A stretch of DNA of 64,000 bases from Nonomuraea coxensis DSM 45129 (GCF_019397265.1 NZ_CP068985.1:8712501-8776500); one strand, 5' to 3'. Positions 16,997 through 26,088 are shown, counted from the first letter of the stretch. The notes: generated from the letters alone by a model not told the origin. Made by a program: numbers and translations.

Positions 16997-18076
16997 CTAC
17001 CTCGGAGGCATCCGGATGACGGTGACCTCCGTGTCGTCGGGGGCCGGCCGCGCCTCGGAGCCGGCCTCCCGCGACGGCACCTCCTCGTCGTCGTCCTCGA
17101 CGATCATCCGCACGTCGTCCTGCGGATGGGGCTGCGGCCGCTCCTGTGACTGGGGCTGGGGCTGGGGCTGGGGCTGGGGCTCGGCCTCCGGCGGGAGCTC
17201 CGACGGGGACTCGGAGTGGGCCGGGAGCTGGGGCTGCTGCCTCGGCGGCGCGATGGCCTCGGGCACCAGCGGGCCCGCGCCCGCCTCGGTGCGCATGAGG
17301 TCGCCGAGCACCGAGCCGATCTCGTTGAGCCGCCGCACCACCTCGGTGTGCGTGTTGGTGAGGTAGTCCACCCGCCGGCCCGCCTGCTCGTCCAGCGCCG
17401 CCGTACGCCGGCGCGCCTCGGCCAGCATCGCCTCGGCCTCGCCCCGCGCGCCCGTGACGATCTGCTCCGCCTGGGCGGCGGCGTCCTGCATCAGCTGCTC
17501 GGACTCGGCCTGGGCCGTCGTCAGCAGGCGCTCCGCCTCGCTCCGCGCCCCGCGCACGGTCTCCTCCGCCTCGGCGCGGGCCGAGGTGAGCTGCTCGTCG
17601 GCGTCGGCGCCCGCCTGGGACAGCATGCGCTCGGCGGCCTGCGTGGCCTCGTTCACCCGGCGCTCCGCCTCGGCCTGCGCGGAGGTGAGGATCTTGTCGG
17701 CGGTCTCGCGGGAGGTCGTCAGCAGCCGCTCGGCCTCGGCGTGCGCCGTCTCACGCAGATGGGTGGCCGCGGCCTCCGCCTCCGCCCTCTTGGCCGTGGC
17801 CTCCTCCTCGCCGAGCTTGAGGATCTGGGCGAGCCTCGGGCTCAGGTCCTCGTAGCTCTGCGGCGTCTCGACCATGCGCCGCCGGGCCTCCGCCAGCTCG
17901 ATGCGGCCCTGCTCGGCCTGGTCGATGGCCCGCGCCAGCCGCTCCTCCAGATCACGGATCTGGTTGCGGGTGCGGAGCATGTAGTCGTGGACCTGGCGGC
18001 GGTTGTAGCCGCGCATGACGACCTCGAAGGTGTCCTCTTGCATCAGGTCGGGGAAGCTGTCGTGCTGGTTCATCAT
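16997..18076 (-). CDS. DivIVA-like coiled-coil cytoskeletal protein
   Basis: 359 aa. Residues 10-45 form a DivIVA-type N terminus (DTFEVVMRGYNRRQVHDYM), then about 200 residues of almost unbroken coiled coil with repeated AEAE/TSAQAEAERR heptads, and an acidic, Pro-rich tail with a (QP)n run. This layout matches the actinomycete Scy/FilP class of tip-associated scaffold proteins that organise hyphal growth; the exact orthologue is uncertain. The start has two consecutive ATGs (18076, 18073) and no strong SD. Confidence 0.82.
   Translation of the reverse strand: MMNQHDSFPDLMQEDTFEVVMRGYNRRQVHDYMLRTRNQIRDLEERLARAIDQAEQGRIELAEARRRMVETPQSYEDLSPRLAQILKLGEEEATAKRAEAEAAATHLRETAHAEAERLLTTSRETADKILTSAQAEAERRVNEATQAAERMLSQAGADADEQLTSARAEAEETVRGARSEAERLLTTAQAESEQLMQDAAAQAEQIVTGARGEAEAMLAEARRRTAALDEQAGRRVDYLTNTHTEVVRRLNEIGSVLGDLMRTEAGAGPLVPEAIAPPRQQPQLPAHSESPSELPPEAEPQPQPQPQPQSQERPQPHPQDDVRMIVEDDDEEVPSREAGSEARPAPDDTEVTVIRMPPR
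17151..17180. repeat. Five perfect copies of a 6-bp tandem repeat (TGGGGC)
   Basis: Inside the DivIVA-like gene; it encodes a Gln-Pro repeat on the minus strand. A perfect short array like this can slip during replication, changing tail length in steps of two residues without frameshift. Confidence 0.9.
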
Positions 18077-18213
18077 GGGGGTTACCTAAGGGTGGATTGC
18101 GTGAGGCGGGGGAGAACTGCGGGTTGTGAGGGTCTGACAGCAAGACGTCAGGAAACGACTTTCCTGCCATCTGCCCACGTCCGCAACCGGAACGCCATAC
18201 CCGGGCCGGGAAT

Positions 18214-18219
18214 TACGAT
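18214..18219 (+). promoter_or_regulatory. -10 box TACGAT for a leaderless transcript
   Basis: TACGAT lies exactly 7 nt ahead of ATG 18227, which sets the carbonic anhydrase start there rather than at the in-frame ATG 18218. Confidence 0.6.
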
Positions 18220-18226
18220 GTGTCGA

Positions 18227-18748
18227 ATGTACATAGCAGCATTGGATGCGGGAGCCGTCCCCGACATCCATCCCGAGGCGTTCGTCGCCCCCGGCGCGAC
18301 CGTGGTCGGCCGGGTCAGCGTCGGCCGGGCGTCGAGCATCTGGTACGGCTCCGTTCTACGGGGCGACGACGAGCGGATCGAGATCGGCGAGGAGTGCAAC
18401 GTACAGGACCTGTGCTGCCTCCACTCCGACCCCGGTGAGCCTGCCGTCCTGGAGGACCGGGTGAGCCTCGGCCACAAGGCCATGGTCCACGGCGCTTACG
18501 TCGAGTCGGGCGCGCTGATCGGCATCGGCGCGATCGTGCTCGGCGGCGCCCGCGTCGGCGCGGGCACGCTGGTGGCCGCGGGAGCGCTGGTGGGGCCCGG
18601 CAAGAAGATCCCGTCGGGCGTGCTGGTCGCCGGGGTGCCCGGCCGGATCGTGCGCGAGCTCACCGACGACGACCGCGCCTCCTTCGCCCGCACCCCGGAC
18701 AACTACGTCGCCAAGGCGCTCAGGCACCGGCAGGCGTCAGCACTTTGA
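18227..18748 (+). CDS. Gamma-class carbonic anhydrase family protein
   Basis: 173 aa left-handed beta-helix protein with hexapeptide repeats (VSVGRASSIWYGSVLRGD, SGALIGIGAIVLGGARVGAGT). The zinc-binding histidines of gamma carbonic anhydrases appear in LHSD and GHKAMVHGA. Many family members are PaaY/YrdA-like with weak or unknown activity, so catalysis is probable rather than certain. The 3' end overlaps the convergent lipoprotein gene by 29 bp. Confidence 0.88.
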   Translation: MYIAALDAGAVPDIHPEAFVAPGATVVGRVSVGRASSIWYGSVLRGDDERIEIGEECNVQDLCCLHSDPGEPAVLEDRVSLGHKAMVHGAYVESGALIGIGAIVLGGARVGAGTLVAAGALVGPGKKIPSGVLVAGVPGRIVRELTDDDRASFARTPDNYVAKALRHRQASAL

Positions 18749-19631
18749 CGAGCACGTCGTCCGGCACCGACTTGTCGTTCAGCGGGTCGGCGTAGTCCGG
18801 CAGCTCGGGCCGTAGGAACCGGACGAAGTCGACCGTCAGCTTGAGGTCGGGCAGGCCCTTGACCTGCCGGGCGTTGGCCTTCGCCGGGTCCTGCTTGACG
18901 GCCGCGTAGCTCTCCCAGTCGGTGTAGGCGGTGACGCCCCACTGGAGGGCGTCGGGGAAGGTGGAGGCCCAGCGCTGCGCCACCTTCCACGTGCCGCCCT
19001 CCTCCTTGTAGAGCGCCGCGAAGGCGCGCCCCGCGCGGGCCAGGACGAGGTCCACCCAGCCGGCCTTGACGGGGATCTCCTTCGGCTTGGAGCTGCCGTT
19101 CTCGGTCCACTTGACCTCGATCTGGCCGCTCTTCTCGCCGGTGCCGGTGGTGATGGAGACCCAGTTGGGAGTGGCGTACGAGCCGGGCTGGCGGGCCATG
19201 AGGCCGCCGAGCGAGAACTTCCGCTTCGGCCTCCCGCCCGCCTTGCCCTCGACCTTGACCCGCGCGTGCATGACGATGTCGCCGGCGAGGTCCTGGTAGA
19301 GGAAGGGGCCGCGGAAGCCGTCGAACCAGGCCGACGTCCTGGGCTCCAGGTAGAGCATGCCCTTCGCGGTCTTGTTCGCGTCGAGCCTGGCGATCCGGTC
19401 GACGTCCTTCTCGGTGTCGCTCAGCTTCGTCCACATGGCGAGGTCGGTCGCCTTCGCGAACTCGGTCGAGGCCCCGCCCACCTCCCCGCCGGGCTCGGGA
19501 GGGGTGGCCCGGTCGAGAGTGAGCATGCCGGGCCCGCTGAGCGTGGGCTCGGCCGAGGTCGCCGTGCCGCATCCGGCGAGCACGCTCGCGACCGCCAACG
19601 TCCCTGCTACCTTCGCCCTCATAGCGCTCAT
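18720..19631 (-). CDS. Lipoprotein with a DUF1349-like beta-sandwich
   Basis: 303 aa. A signal peptide with lipobox VLAGC near residue 21 indicates a lipid-anchored extracellular protein. The mature part (WFDGFRGPFLYQDLAGDIVMHARVKVEG, LGGLMARQPG, NWVSITTGTGEKSG, VDLVLARAGRAF, WGVTAYTDW) reads like the concanavalin-like DUF1349 fold seen in carbohydrate-related proteins. No catalytic motif is evident. Start choice lies between ATG 19631 and ATG 19622; both keep the signal. It diverges from the gene at 19685. Confidence 0.75.
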   Translation of the reverse strand: MSAMRAKVAGTLAVASVLAGCGTATSAEPTLSGPGMLTLDRATPPEPGGEVGGASTEFAKATDLAMWTKLSDTEKDVDRIARLDANKTAKGMLYLEPRTSAWFDGFRGPFLYQDLAGDIVMHARVKVEGKAGGRPKRKFSLGGLMARQPGSYATPNWVSITTGTGEKSGQIEVKWTENGSSKPKEIPVKAGWVDLVLARAGRAFAALYKEEGGTWKVAQRWASTFPDALQWGVTAYTDWESYAAVKQDPAKANARQVKGLPDLKLTVDFVRFLRPELPDYADPLNDKSVPDDVLVKVLTPAGA

Positions 19632-19671
19632 TCTGCCGTGTTCCGCTGACGGATGATCCACGACCGCCAAG

Positions 19672-19677
19672 TACGAT
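19672..19677 (+). promoter_or_regulatory. -10 box TACGAT for a leaderless transcript
   Basis: TACGAT is followed by 7 nt and then GTG 19685. The in-frame ATG 19676 overlaps this box, so GTG 19685 is the better start. Confidence 0.6.
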
Positions 19678-19684
19678 GACGCCC

Positions 19685-21016
19685 GTGCCACCCTGGGATG
19701 CGTTCACCGCCACCGAGGCGGCGGTCCGCGCGATGGTCGCCGACCCGCGCTGGCCGGAGCTCCCGATGCCCGATCGCGCGCACGTGCTGGCCGCCAGAGT
19801 GCTCGTCACGCGCGACGGCGACCGGTGGCTGTTCGGCGCGCACGCCCGCTGGCACCTGCACGACCCGGCCGCGGGCCGCTGGCACCTCGCGCCCCCGCCC
19901 CGGGGGGAGCGGGCCCGCGAGGTGCGGCACGCCGCCGCCGACCTGCCGCCCGACGTGGTGCCGTCCGGCCCCGACTTCCACGCCGAGCCCGGCTCCACGA
20001 TGGCCTTCATCGGCCCCGACGTCTCCGCCGGCCTCACCGAGCGGCTGCGCGTGCTCGTACGGGCCTGCGGGCGCAAGTCGGAGCTCGACTACCCGCTGAC
20101 GGCCTTCGACGACATCTTCGCGAGGGACGTGCCGAGCACGGTCGCGGCCGTGTGGGGCACGATCATGTGGTGCGCGTACGCGCCGGCCTTCGACGGCAAC
20201 GAGCGGCTGCTCACCGTGTTCGGCGAATATCTCCGCAGGCCGCTGCCCGGCGACGAGTGGGTGCGCTGGCTGCCCGCGCCGCCGCTGCTCGATCTCGTCA
20301 CGCCGGTCGTGGAGCGGGCGCAGGCGGGGCGCGTCAGGGAGTCGCGCCGCCTGGCCGCCGTGATGGCCGACACGGCGCAGATCCTGATGTCCGACACCCG
20401 GTTCAGGCCGCGGGCGCTCGCGCTGCTCACCATGGTCGAGCCCGCGCTGCGTCACCCCGGCCTGGACGACGGCCTGGGGGGCGCGGAGGAGGTGCGCCGG
20501 GCGTGGCTGGCCCGTACCCCGGCGCGGCTGGGCCGGGCGCTGCTGCCGGAGACGGACGTCGCGGCGCACTTCCGGCACGCCGTCTACGACCTGGCCGAGG
20601 CGCTGGCCTTCACGCCCGACCCGGCGCGGGCCACGGCGGGGTTCCTGGCCGACCTCGCCGACTCGCGGCGGCGGCTGCCCCCGTTGCTGGACCATCGGCT
20701 GAGGGCGGCGTACGAGGAGCTGGAGCGGGCGGGGATGACCGAGACCTCGGTCGCCGAGACGACCGCGCCCGAGGGTTTCCCCGCCGGCCCGCGAGGCGGG
20801 GTGTCGACCGTGCCGTCGCCGGTACTGGAGGTGGCGCCGCCCGACCGGACGAGCGCGGCCGGGGTGCTGGGGGCCGCGTACGCGATGGGGCGGGCGTGGG
20901 AACGTCTGTCGGGGGCCAGGGTGCCGGAGCGGGGGCTCGCCGGGCAGTCGGCGCTCCTGAGCAAGCTGGTGCACGAACGCGATGATCATCATGTGCACGA
21001 CACTGGTCACATCTAA
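19685..21016 (+). CDS. Conserved hypothetical protein
   Basis: 443 aa, cytosolic, no signal or membrane helix. I do not recognise a domain. Visible traits: an N-terminal segment that names and processes an input (VLVTRDGDRWLFGAHARWHLHDP), a mostly helical middle (LERAGMTETS, RHAVYDLAEALAFTPD) and a His-rich C terminus (ERDDHHVHDTGH) that could bind metal. It resembles uncharacterised Streptosporangiales proteins. The start follows a -10 box by 7 nt. It stands alone between a divergent lipoprotein gene and a small ORF. Confidence 0.7.
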   Translation: MPPWDAFTATEAAVRAMVADPRWPELPMPDRAHVLAARVLVTRDGDRWLFGAHARWHLHDPAAGRWHLAPPPRGERAREVRHAAADLPPDVVPSGPDFHAEPGSTMAFIGPDVSAGLTERLRVLVRACGRKSELDYPLTAFDDIFARDVPSTVAAVWGTIMWCAYAPAFDGNERLLTVFGEYLRRPLPGDEWVRWLPAPPLLDLVTPVVERAQAGRVRESRRLAAVMADTAQILMSDTRFRPRALALLTMVEPALRHPGLDDGLGGAEEVRRAWLARTPARLGRALLPETDVAAHFRHAVYDLAEALAFTPDPARATAGFLADLADSRRRLPPLLDHRLRAAYEELERAGMTETSVAETTAPEGFPAGPRGGVSTVPSPVLEVAPPDRTSAAGVLGAAYAMGRAWERLSGARVPERGLAGQSALLSKLVHERDDHHVHDTGHI

Positions 21017-21230
21017 CCACTAATCCCGCTATTTCCCCCTTACCTCGCCTATATCGTTCTAACACTCGAAGTCTCAGTAATTTCGCTGAATTGTGATCTC
21101 CGATTCGGGATATGACCCCACTGGGGCCCCGGGGCGCCGAAAGGAATGACTCCGATGGGCCATGTCGCCCGAAGGGGGTCCCCCCGTAACCTCGAAGAGG
21201 GTGTGGGCTGCGGAAGGAAAGGACGACGCG

Positions 21231-21392
21231 GTGGGGCACGACGACCTGGACTCTCGGGTCCACGACCGTGTCGCGTTGGACGAGATTGCGCTCTACGCCG
21301 AGGTGCTCACGGCCGTGGCTGTCAGCGAGCGGCGGCTGACCTTGGACGAACTCGACGACGCGCTCGGATTGCGGACTTCGGCGAGCCGCTGA
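21231..21392 (+). CDS. Small conserved hypothetical protein
   Basis: 53 aa, acidic and helical (HDRVALDEIALYAEVLTAVAVSERRLTLDELDDALGL). Short proteins of this kind, with LDEIxLY and a final LxLDELDxALGL, are widespread in actinomycetes with no known role. GTG 21231 has GGAAAGGA 7 nt upstream. A perfect terminator follows at 21417, supporting a real gene. Confidence 0.6.
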   Translation: MGHDDLDSRVHDRVALDEIALYAEVLTAVAVSERRLTLDELDDALGLRTSASR

Positions 21393-21416
21393 AGAAGCAT
21401 CACGACGATTACCGAG

Positions 21417-21439
21417 CCCCGGGGACCTAGTTCCCGGGG
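21417..21439 (+). terminator. Intrinsic terminator after the small ORF
   Basis: CCCCGGG at 21417-21423 pairs with CCCGGGG at 21433-21439, extended by a G-U and an A-U pair, loop CCTAG, followed by TTTC. It lies 25 bp after the stop. Confidence 0.75.
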
Positions 21440-21506
21440 TTTCGCATAACTAGTCACTTGCGCGGGCCGCCTCCTACGAAAGGAGGATGCCCGCACTCTC
21501 AGGACC

Positions 21507-21788
21507 TCAGGACCGGACAAGGCGCGCGATGGCCGCGGACGCCTCCTTCACCTTCGCCTCGGCCTCCGGGCCGCCGGTGTTGATCGCGTCGGCCACGCAG
21601 TGCGAGATGTGCTCCTCCAGCAGGCCCAGCGCCACCGCCTGGAGCGCCCGCGTGGCGGCGGAGACCTGAGTGAGGATGTCGATGCAGTAGGCGTCGTCCT
21701 CGACCATGCGCTGCAGGCCCCTGACCTGGCCCTCGATTCGCCGGAGCCGCGTCAGATATGCCTGCTTGTCTCCGCTGTACCCATGCAT
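21507..21788 (-). CDS. csoR: CsoR-family copper-sensing repressor
   Basis: 93 aa all-helical repressor that releases DNA when it binds Cu(I). The copper ligands are all present: Cys35 (DDAYCIDIL), His60 and Cys64 (EEHISHCV), with the usual LTRLRRIEGQVRGLQRMV N terminus. The ATG is 6 nt after a TACCGT -10 box that overlaps a palindrome, so it probably represses itself. No copper ATPase or chaperone gene is adjacent; targets must lie elsewhere. RcnR/FrmR relatives differ at these ligand positions. Confidence 0.9.
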   Translation of the reverse strand: MHGYSGDKQAYLTRLRRIEGQVRGLQRMVEDDAYCIDILTQVSAATRALQAVALGLLEEHISHCVADAINTGGPEAEAKVKEASAAIARLVRS

Positions 21789-21793
21789 GGTTC

Positions 21794-21806
21794 TACGGTA
21801 CCCGTA
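21794..21806 (-). promoter_or_regulatory. Palindrome overlapping the csoR -10 box
   Basis: TACGG-TAC-CCGTA is a 13-bp near-perfect palindrome 6-18 nt ahead of the csoR ATG, and the minus-strand -10 TACCGT lies within it. A further TACGGG-type half-site follows. This fits autoregulation by CsoR. Confidence 0.5.
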
Positions 21807-21826
21807 ACCCGTATAGGCGGCGGGGG

Positions 21827-22894
21827 TCAGCGGAGATCCGCGATCAGCTTCTCCCACTGACCGGCGACCTCGGCCGCCGCGTGCCGGGCCGCGGTGTCCA
21901 GGGCGCCGGCCGCGAGCGAGCGCCGCCTGCGCTCGTCGTCGATCAGGGCCAGCAGCGCCGCCGCGAACAGTTCCTCGTCGGCGCCGGACTCCGGCACCAG
22001 CACCCCGTTGTAGCCCGTGGCCACGAACTCGGCCGGGGCCCGCGCCCCCTCGTACGCCACCACCGGCACCCCGCAGCCCATGGCCTCCAGCACGGTCATC
22101 GCCTGGTCGTCGCCGCGCGAGGGGTGGGCCACGATCGACGCCTTGGCGAACTCGCCCGCGAGGTCGGGAGTGGTGCCCATGAAGTAGACGTGGTTGTGCA
22201 GGTCGAGCTCCTGCGCCAGGGCGCGCAGCCGGCGCTCCTCGGGGCCGCCGCCGTACAGGCGGAGCTGCCAGTCGGGGCGTTTGTCGGCCACCACCGCGAA
22301 CGCCCTGACCAGCCGGTCGTAGCCCTTGACGGCCACCCAGCGGCCCCCGGCCGCGACGATCCTGTTGTCCATGCGCGAGCGCGGCCAGGGGCCGGCCGGC
22401 AGCGCGTCCTGGACGAAGTGCACGGCGGGCCCGCCGTCGAGGAGCCTGCCCCACTCCTCCTGGCCCGCCTCCGTGGCCGCCACGACGGCGTCGAGGCGCG
22501 GGTAGAACCGCCTGACGGGCGCCGGCACGGCCGGCCTGGCCCACTCCCTGGCGAGCTTCAGCACCTCGCGCGGCGCGTGCCTGGCGGCCTGGACGCCGAG
22601 CCCCGGCCTGGTCGTGACGAGCACGTCGCACCTGAGCCCACGCAGCACCCGCCAGAGCGCGACCTCGGTGCGCACCTGGCCGCGCGGCAGCAGGTGCCGC
22701 ACCCCGGGCCTCGCGTCCACGACGCTGCGCATGACGACGCGGGGGCCGACGGGGAAGAACGGCTTCTCCTTCTGCCGCCGCACGCTGATCACCTCGACCT
22801 CGTGCCGCTCGGCCAGGGCGTTGGCCAGGTTGAGCGTGGCGCGCACATCACCCCGCATGCCGTAGGCGGACGGCAGGAGCAGGGCGATCCTCAT
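21827..22894 (-). CDS. GT4-family glycosyltransferase
   Basis: 355 aa GT-B fold enzyme. It has the N-terminal LLLPSAYGMRGDVRATLNLANAL loop and C-terminal nucleotide-sugar motifs: RIVAAGGRWVAVKGYDRLVRAF, GGGPEERRLRALA, and the EX7E-like SRGDDQAMTVLEAMGCGVPVVAY. Acceptor and sugar are unknown; cell-surface polymer or glycolipid synthesis is likely. Its start overlaps the preceding gene by 4 bp, so the two are translationally coupled. A 38-bp gap separates it from csoR. Confidence 0.88.
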   Translation of the reverse strand: MRIALLLPSAYGMRGDVRATLNLANALAERHEVEVISVRRQKEKPFFPVGPRVVMRSVVDARPGVRHLLPRGQVRTEVALWRVLRGLRCDVLVTTRPGLGVQAARHAPREVLKLAREWARPAVPAPVRRFYPRLDAVVAATEAGQEEWGRLLDGGPAVHFVQDALPAGPWPRSRMDNRIVAAGGRWVAVKGYDRLVRAFAVVADKRPDWQLRLYGGGPEERRLRALAQELDLHNHVYFMGTTPDLAGEFAKASIVAHPSRGDDQAMTVLEAMGCGVPVVAYEGARAPAEFVATGYNGVLVPESGADEELFAAALLALIDDERRRRSLAAGALDTAARHAAAEVAGQWEKLIADLR

Positions 22895-23685
22895 GCGCCC
22901 ACCTCGATGCGCAACTCGTCGTCGGCGGTGTAACAGGGCCGGACGGGCACGCCGTCGACCTCGGCGGCGGGATAGTGGAGCCGGCGGCGCTTGCCGTCCA
23001 CGTCGTCGAGGCGCGAGCCGAGCCGCAGCGGCGCGGGCACGCCCGCGACCTGGAGCGCGGGCTCCCACGTGCCCGCGCCGTCGGGGTCGGCGGCGAGCAC
23101 GTCCACGAGCGAGACGGCCGCGTGGAAGCGCACGCCCTGCACGTACGCCGTGGCCGACACCCGGGCGCCGGCCTGCCGCCGGTCGAGGGTGAGCGTGGCC
23201 TCGTGGCGGGAGTCGTCGTCCTCCAGCCCGGTGTAGGTGAGCAGGCCCATGACCTCGAAGCGGCCCTCCCTGAACCACACCCTCCGCACCTCGGCCCCCG
23301 GCTCGGCGTCGGTGATCTTCAGCGCCAGGTAGCCGTTGCGGGTGCGGTAGGAGCGGTAGGCGAGGGTGCGCCTGCACAGGGCGTACGTGTCGAGATGGTC
23401 GAGCGAGAAGCCGGGATCGACGCTCTGGAGCCGGTTGCGCCGGCCGTCGTGGCGCAGGTAGGCGTCCCAGCGGCCGGCGGTGAGGTCGAGCGGCGCCAGC
23501 GAGACCGCCAGCGTGGCCTCCCGAGCCCGCGCTCCCGGCGTGCCGAGACGCACCTCGCGCTCCACCCCCGTGGTGCGGTGCCGCAGGACGAGCTCGGTGC
23601 CTTCGCGCAGTGGCTCGTCGATGGCCAGTCGCAGGGAGAGCACGTCGGCCAGGGTCACCTCGGCGTCGGTGACGACGACGCCCAT
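22891..23685 (-). CDS. Beta-rich protein of unknown function coupled to a glycosyltransferase
   Basis: 264 aa, no signal peptide. The sequence is regular beta-sheet with charged turns (LRLAIDEPLREGTELVLRHR, SLAPLDLTAGRWDAYLRHDG, PLRLGSRLDDVDGKRRRLHYP). I recall similar modules as non-catalytic parts of glycosyltransferases in actinomycete surface-polymer loci, but cannot name a family. The ATG has GGGAGGGG about 7 nt upstream and the 3' end overlaps the GT4 gene by 4 bp, so a shared process is likely. Confidence 0.65.
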   Translation of the reverse strand: MGVVVTDAEVTLADVLSLRLAIDEPLREGTELVLRHRTTGVEREVRLGTPGARAREATLAVSLAPLDLTAGRWDAYLRHDGRRNRLQSVDPGFSLDHLDTYALCRRTLAYRSYRTRNGYLALKITDAEPGAEVRRVWFREGRFEVMGLLTYTGLEDDDSRHEATLTLDRRQAGARVSATAYVQGVRFHAAVSLVDVLAADPDGAGTWEPALQVAGVPAPLRLGSRLDDVDGKRRRLHYPAAEVDGVPVRPCYTADDELRIEVGA

Positions 23686-23793
23686 CGCGAGCCCCCTCCC
23701 CGTCGAATAGACCCATGCGACGTTGAGGTTACCGTGATTTTCCCGTTATGTGGATGGCAGATTTCTCGTAGCCACCCTTGTCGACACACGAAA

Positions 23794-23818
23794 CTCCTCC
23801 ACACAAGGTGTGGAGGAG
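23794..23818 (-). terminator. Intrinsic terminator of the Fe-S reductase gene
   Basis: An 11-bp perfect stem (CTCCTCCACAC / GTGTGGAGGAG) with a 3-nt loop lies 17 bp beyond the stop of the minus-strand gene and is followed on that strand by TTTC. Confidence 0.8.
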
Positions 23819-23834
23819 CTCCGTTTTGCGTCTT

Positions 23835-25940
23835 CTAGGACGCGCCCTTGACCGATTTGATCAGGAGCTGGGCGACGTCCACGACTTCCAGCGACTCCTT
23901 CGCCTCGCCGCTGTTCTTCTTCTCGTTGATCGCGTCACCGAGCATCACCATGCAGAACGGGCACGCGGTGGAGACGGTGTCGGGGTTGGTGGTCAGCGCC
24001 TCGTCCACCCGCTCGGTGTTGATGCGCTTGCCGATGCGCTCCTCCATCCACATGCGCGCGCCGCCCGCGCCGCAGCAGAAGCCGCGGTCCTTGTGCCGGT
24101 GCATCTCCTGCGCCTGCACGCCGGGCACCTTGGCCATGATGTCGCGGGGCTGGGAGTAGACCTTGTTGTGGCGGCCCAGGAAGCACGGGTCGTGGTAGGT
24201 GATCTTCTCCTCGATCGGCGTGACCGGGGTGAGCAGGCCCTCGTCCACCAGCTTGGCCAGGAGCTGGGTGTGGTGCACCACCTCGTAGGTGCCGCCGAGC
24301 TGCGGGTACTCGTTGGCGAGCGTGTTGAAGCAGTGGGGGCAGGTCGCCACGATCTTCTTGACGCCCGCCTCGTTGAGCGTCTCGATGTTCTGCTGGGCGA
24401 GCATGTTGAACAGGTATTCCATGCCCAGGCGGCGGGCCGGGTCGCCGGAGCACGCCTCCATCGGGCCGAGCACCGCAAACTTCACGCCGGCGATGTGCAG
24501 CAGCTCCGCGACCGCCTTGGTGGTCCGCTTGGCACGGTCCTCCAGCGCGCCCGCGCAGCCGACCCAGAACAGGTACTCGGTGCCCTCGGGCATCTTGTCC
24601 TCGACGATCTCGACCTCGAAGTCGAGCTCCTCGATCCAGTCGGCCCGCTTCATCTCGGACATCCCCCACGGGTTGCCCTTGTTCTCCAGGTTCTTGACCA
24701 TCACTCCCGCCTCCGACGGGAACGACGACTCCACCATCACCTGGTAGCGGCGCATGTCGAGGATGTGGTCGATGTGCTCGATGTCCACCGGGCACTGCTC
24801 GACGCAGGCGCCGCAGTTGGTGCACGACCACAGCACGTCGGGGTGGATCACGCCGTCCTCGCCGACCAGCGGCTTCTCCAGCAGCGCCAGCACGTCGGTG
24901 TCCTTGTGCTCGACGCCGTTCGCGGCGGCCAGCAGGTAGGGGGCCACCTGGAAGGCGTGGTCACGCTGGTCGAGGATGAGCATCTTGGGCGACAGCGGCT
25001 TGTCGGTGTTCCAGGCCGGGCACTGCGACTGGCAGCGGCCGCACTCGGTGCAGGAGTAGAAGTCGAGGAAGCCCTTCCACGTGGTGTCGGCGATCTTGCC
25101 CCGGCCGAGCCGCTCGGGGTCGAGGTCCTCGTCCTCGAAGTCGACCGGCTTGCCGTCCACCCGCATCTCCGTCGCGGCGCCGAGCCCGTCGGGCCGGCGG
25201 GAGAAGAGCACGTTGAGCGGCGCGGTGAAGATGTGCAGGTGCTTGGAGTTCACCACGATGACCAGGAACACCAGCATGAAGCCGATGTGCAGGAGCAGCG
25301 CGATCTCCTCCAGCAGCCCGCTCGCCGGCAGCACCTCGCCGAGCGCCAGCGACGCGAACGCGCCGGAGGAGTAGGGAAGGTTGCCGTTGGCGGCGGCGGC
25401 GCCGCGGGCCAGGAACAGCGTCCAGATGATGTTGAAGATCATGAACAGGACGAGCCAGGCGCCACCCAGGTGCGAGCCGGAGAAGCGCGACCTGCGGCCC
25501 AGCGTCTTCGGCGAGTTCTTCAGCCGGATGACCGCGAAGGCGACCAGGCCGAGGAGACAGGCGACCGCTATGAAGTCCTGGAGGAAGCCGAGGACCGCCC
25601 ACTGCCCGATGATCGGGATGTGGAAGTCCGGGCGGCCGGTGATCGCCCCCTGGATGATCGCGCCGTACGCCTCGATGTAGACGGTCAGCAGGATGAAGAA
25701 CGCCCACATGACGAAGAAGTGGGCCACGCCGGACGGCGTCCACTTGAGCAGCTTCTTCTGGCCGAACACCTCGACCAGCTGCGCCTTGAGCTCCTCGCCC
25801 GCGTTCGCCCTGGCGTACTCGACGCGTTCGGGCGCGGGTGGCCCCACGGTGGCGAGCTTGTACAGGAACTGAACCCGGCGGCCGGCGAGGGCCACCGCCA
25901 GGACGGTCATGACGAGCCCGATGATGGCTACCCAGAGCAC
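23835..25940 (-). CDS. Membrane-anchored (Fe-S)-binding reductase, HdrD/GlpC-like
   Basis: 701 aa. The N-terminal half has about six membrane helices (NarI-like), then two 4Fe-4S motifs, CTECGRCQSQCP and CTNCGACVEQCP, and two CCG cysteine-rich domains (VGCAGALED/CSGDPARR and HDPCFLGRHN/GFCCGAGGARMW), the non-cubane cluster site of heterodisulfide-reductase-like proteins. It resembles mycobacterial Rv0338c, which is annotated as an essential iron-sulfur-binding reductase. It probably passes electrons between the membrane and a soluble partner, still undefined. GTG 25940 has GGAGGA 5 nt upstream; the frame continues to 26054 with poorer sequence. Confidence 0.87.
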   Translation of the reverse strand: MLWVAIIGLVMTVLAVALAGRRVQFLYKLATVGPPAPERVEYARANAGEELKAQLVEVFGQKKLLKWTPSGVAHFFVMWAFFILLTVYIEAYGAIIQGAITGRPDFHIPIIGQWAVLGFLQDFIAVACLLGLVAFAVIRLKNSPKTLGRRSRFSGSHLGGAWLVLFMIFNIIWTLFLARGAAAANGNLPYSSGAFASLALGEVLPASGLLEEIALLLHIGFMLVFLVIVVNSKHLHIFTAPLNVLFSRRPDGLGAATEMRVDGKPVDFEDEDLDPERLGRGKIADTTWKGFLDFYSCTECGRCQSQCPAWNTDKPLSPKMLILDQRDHAFQVAPYLLAAANGVEHKDTDVLALLEKPLVGEDGVIHPDVLWSCTNCGACVEQCPVDIEHIDHILDMRRYQVMVESSFPSEAGVMVKNLENKGNPWGMSEMKRADWIEELDFEVEIVEDKMPEGTEYLFWVGCAGALEDRAKRTTKAVAELLHIAGVKFAVLGPMEACSGDPARRLGMEYLFNMLAQQNIETLNEAGVKKIVATCPHCFNTLANEYPQLGGTYEVVHHTQLLAKLVDEGLLTPVTPIEEKITYHDPCFLGRHNKVYSQPRDIMAKVPGVQAQEMHRHKDRGFCCGAGGARMWMEERIGKRINTERVDEALTTNPDTVSTACPFCMVMLGDAINEKKNSGEAKESLEVVDVAQLLIKSVKGAS

Positions 25941-26088
25941 GGGGTCCTCCCACAGACGACGTTGGCTGTCGTTGGCTGTCAGCGTACGTGCAGCCTTTAT
26001 ACAGACCTCACCCCGGATCCTACCGGCGGGTAACATATCCGGGGTACGCGACATACCCTAAGGTGACAGGCCCATCCAGAACAATGCT

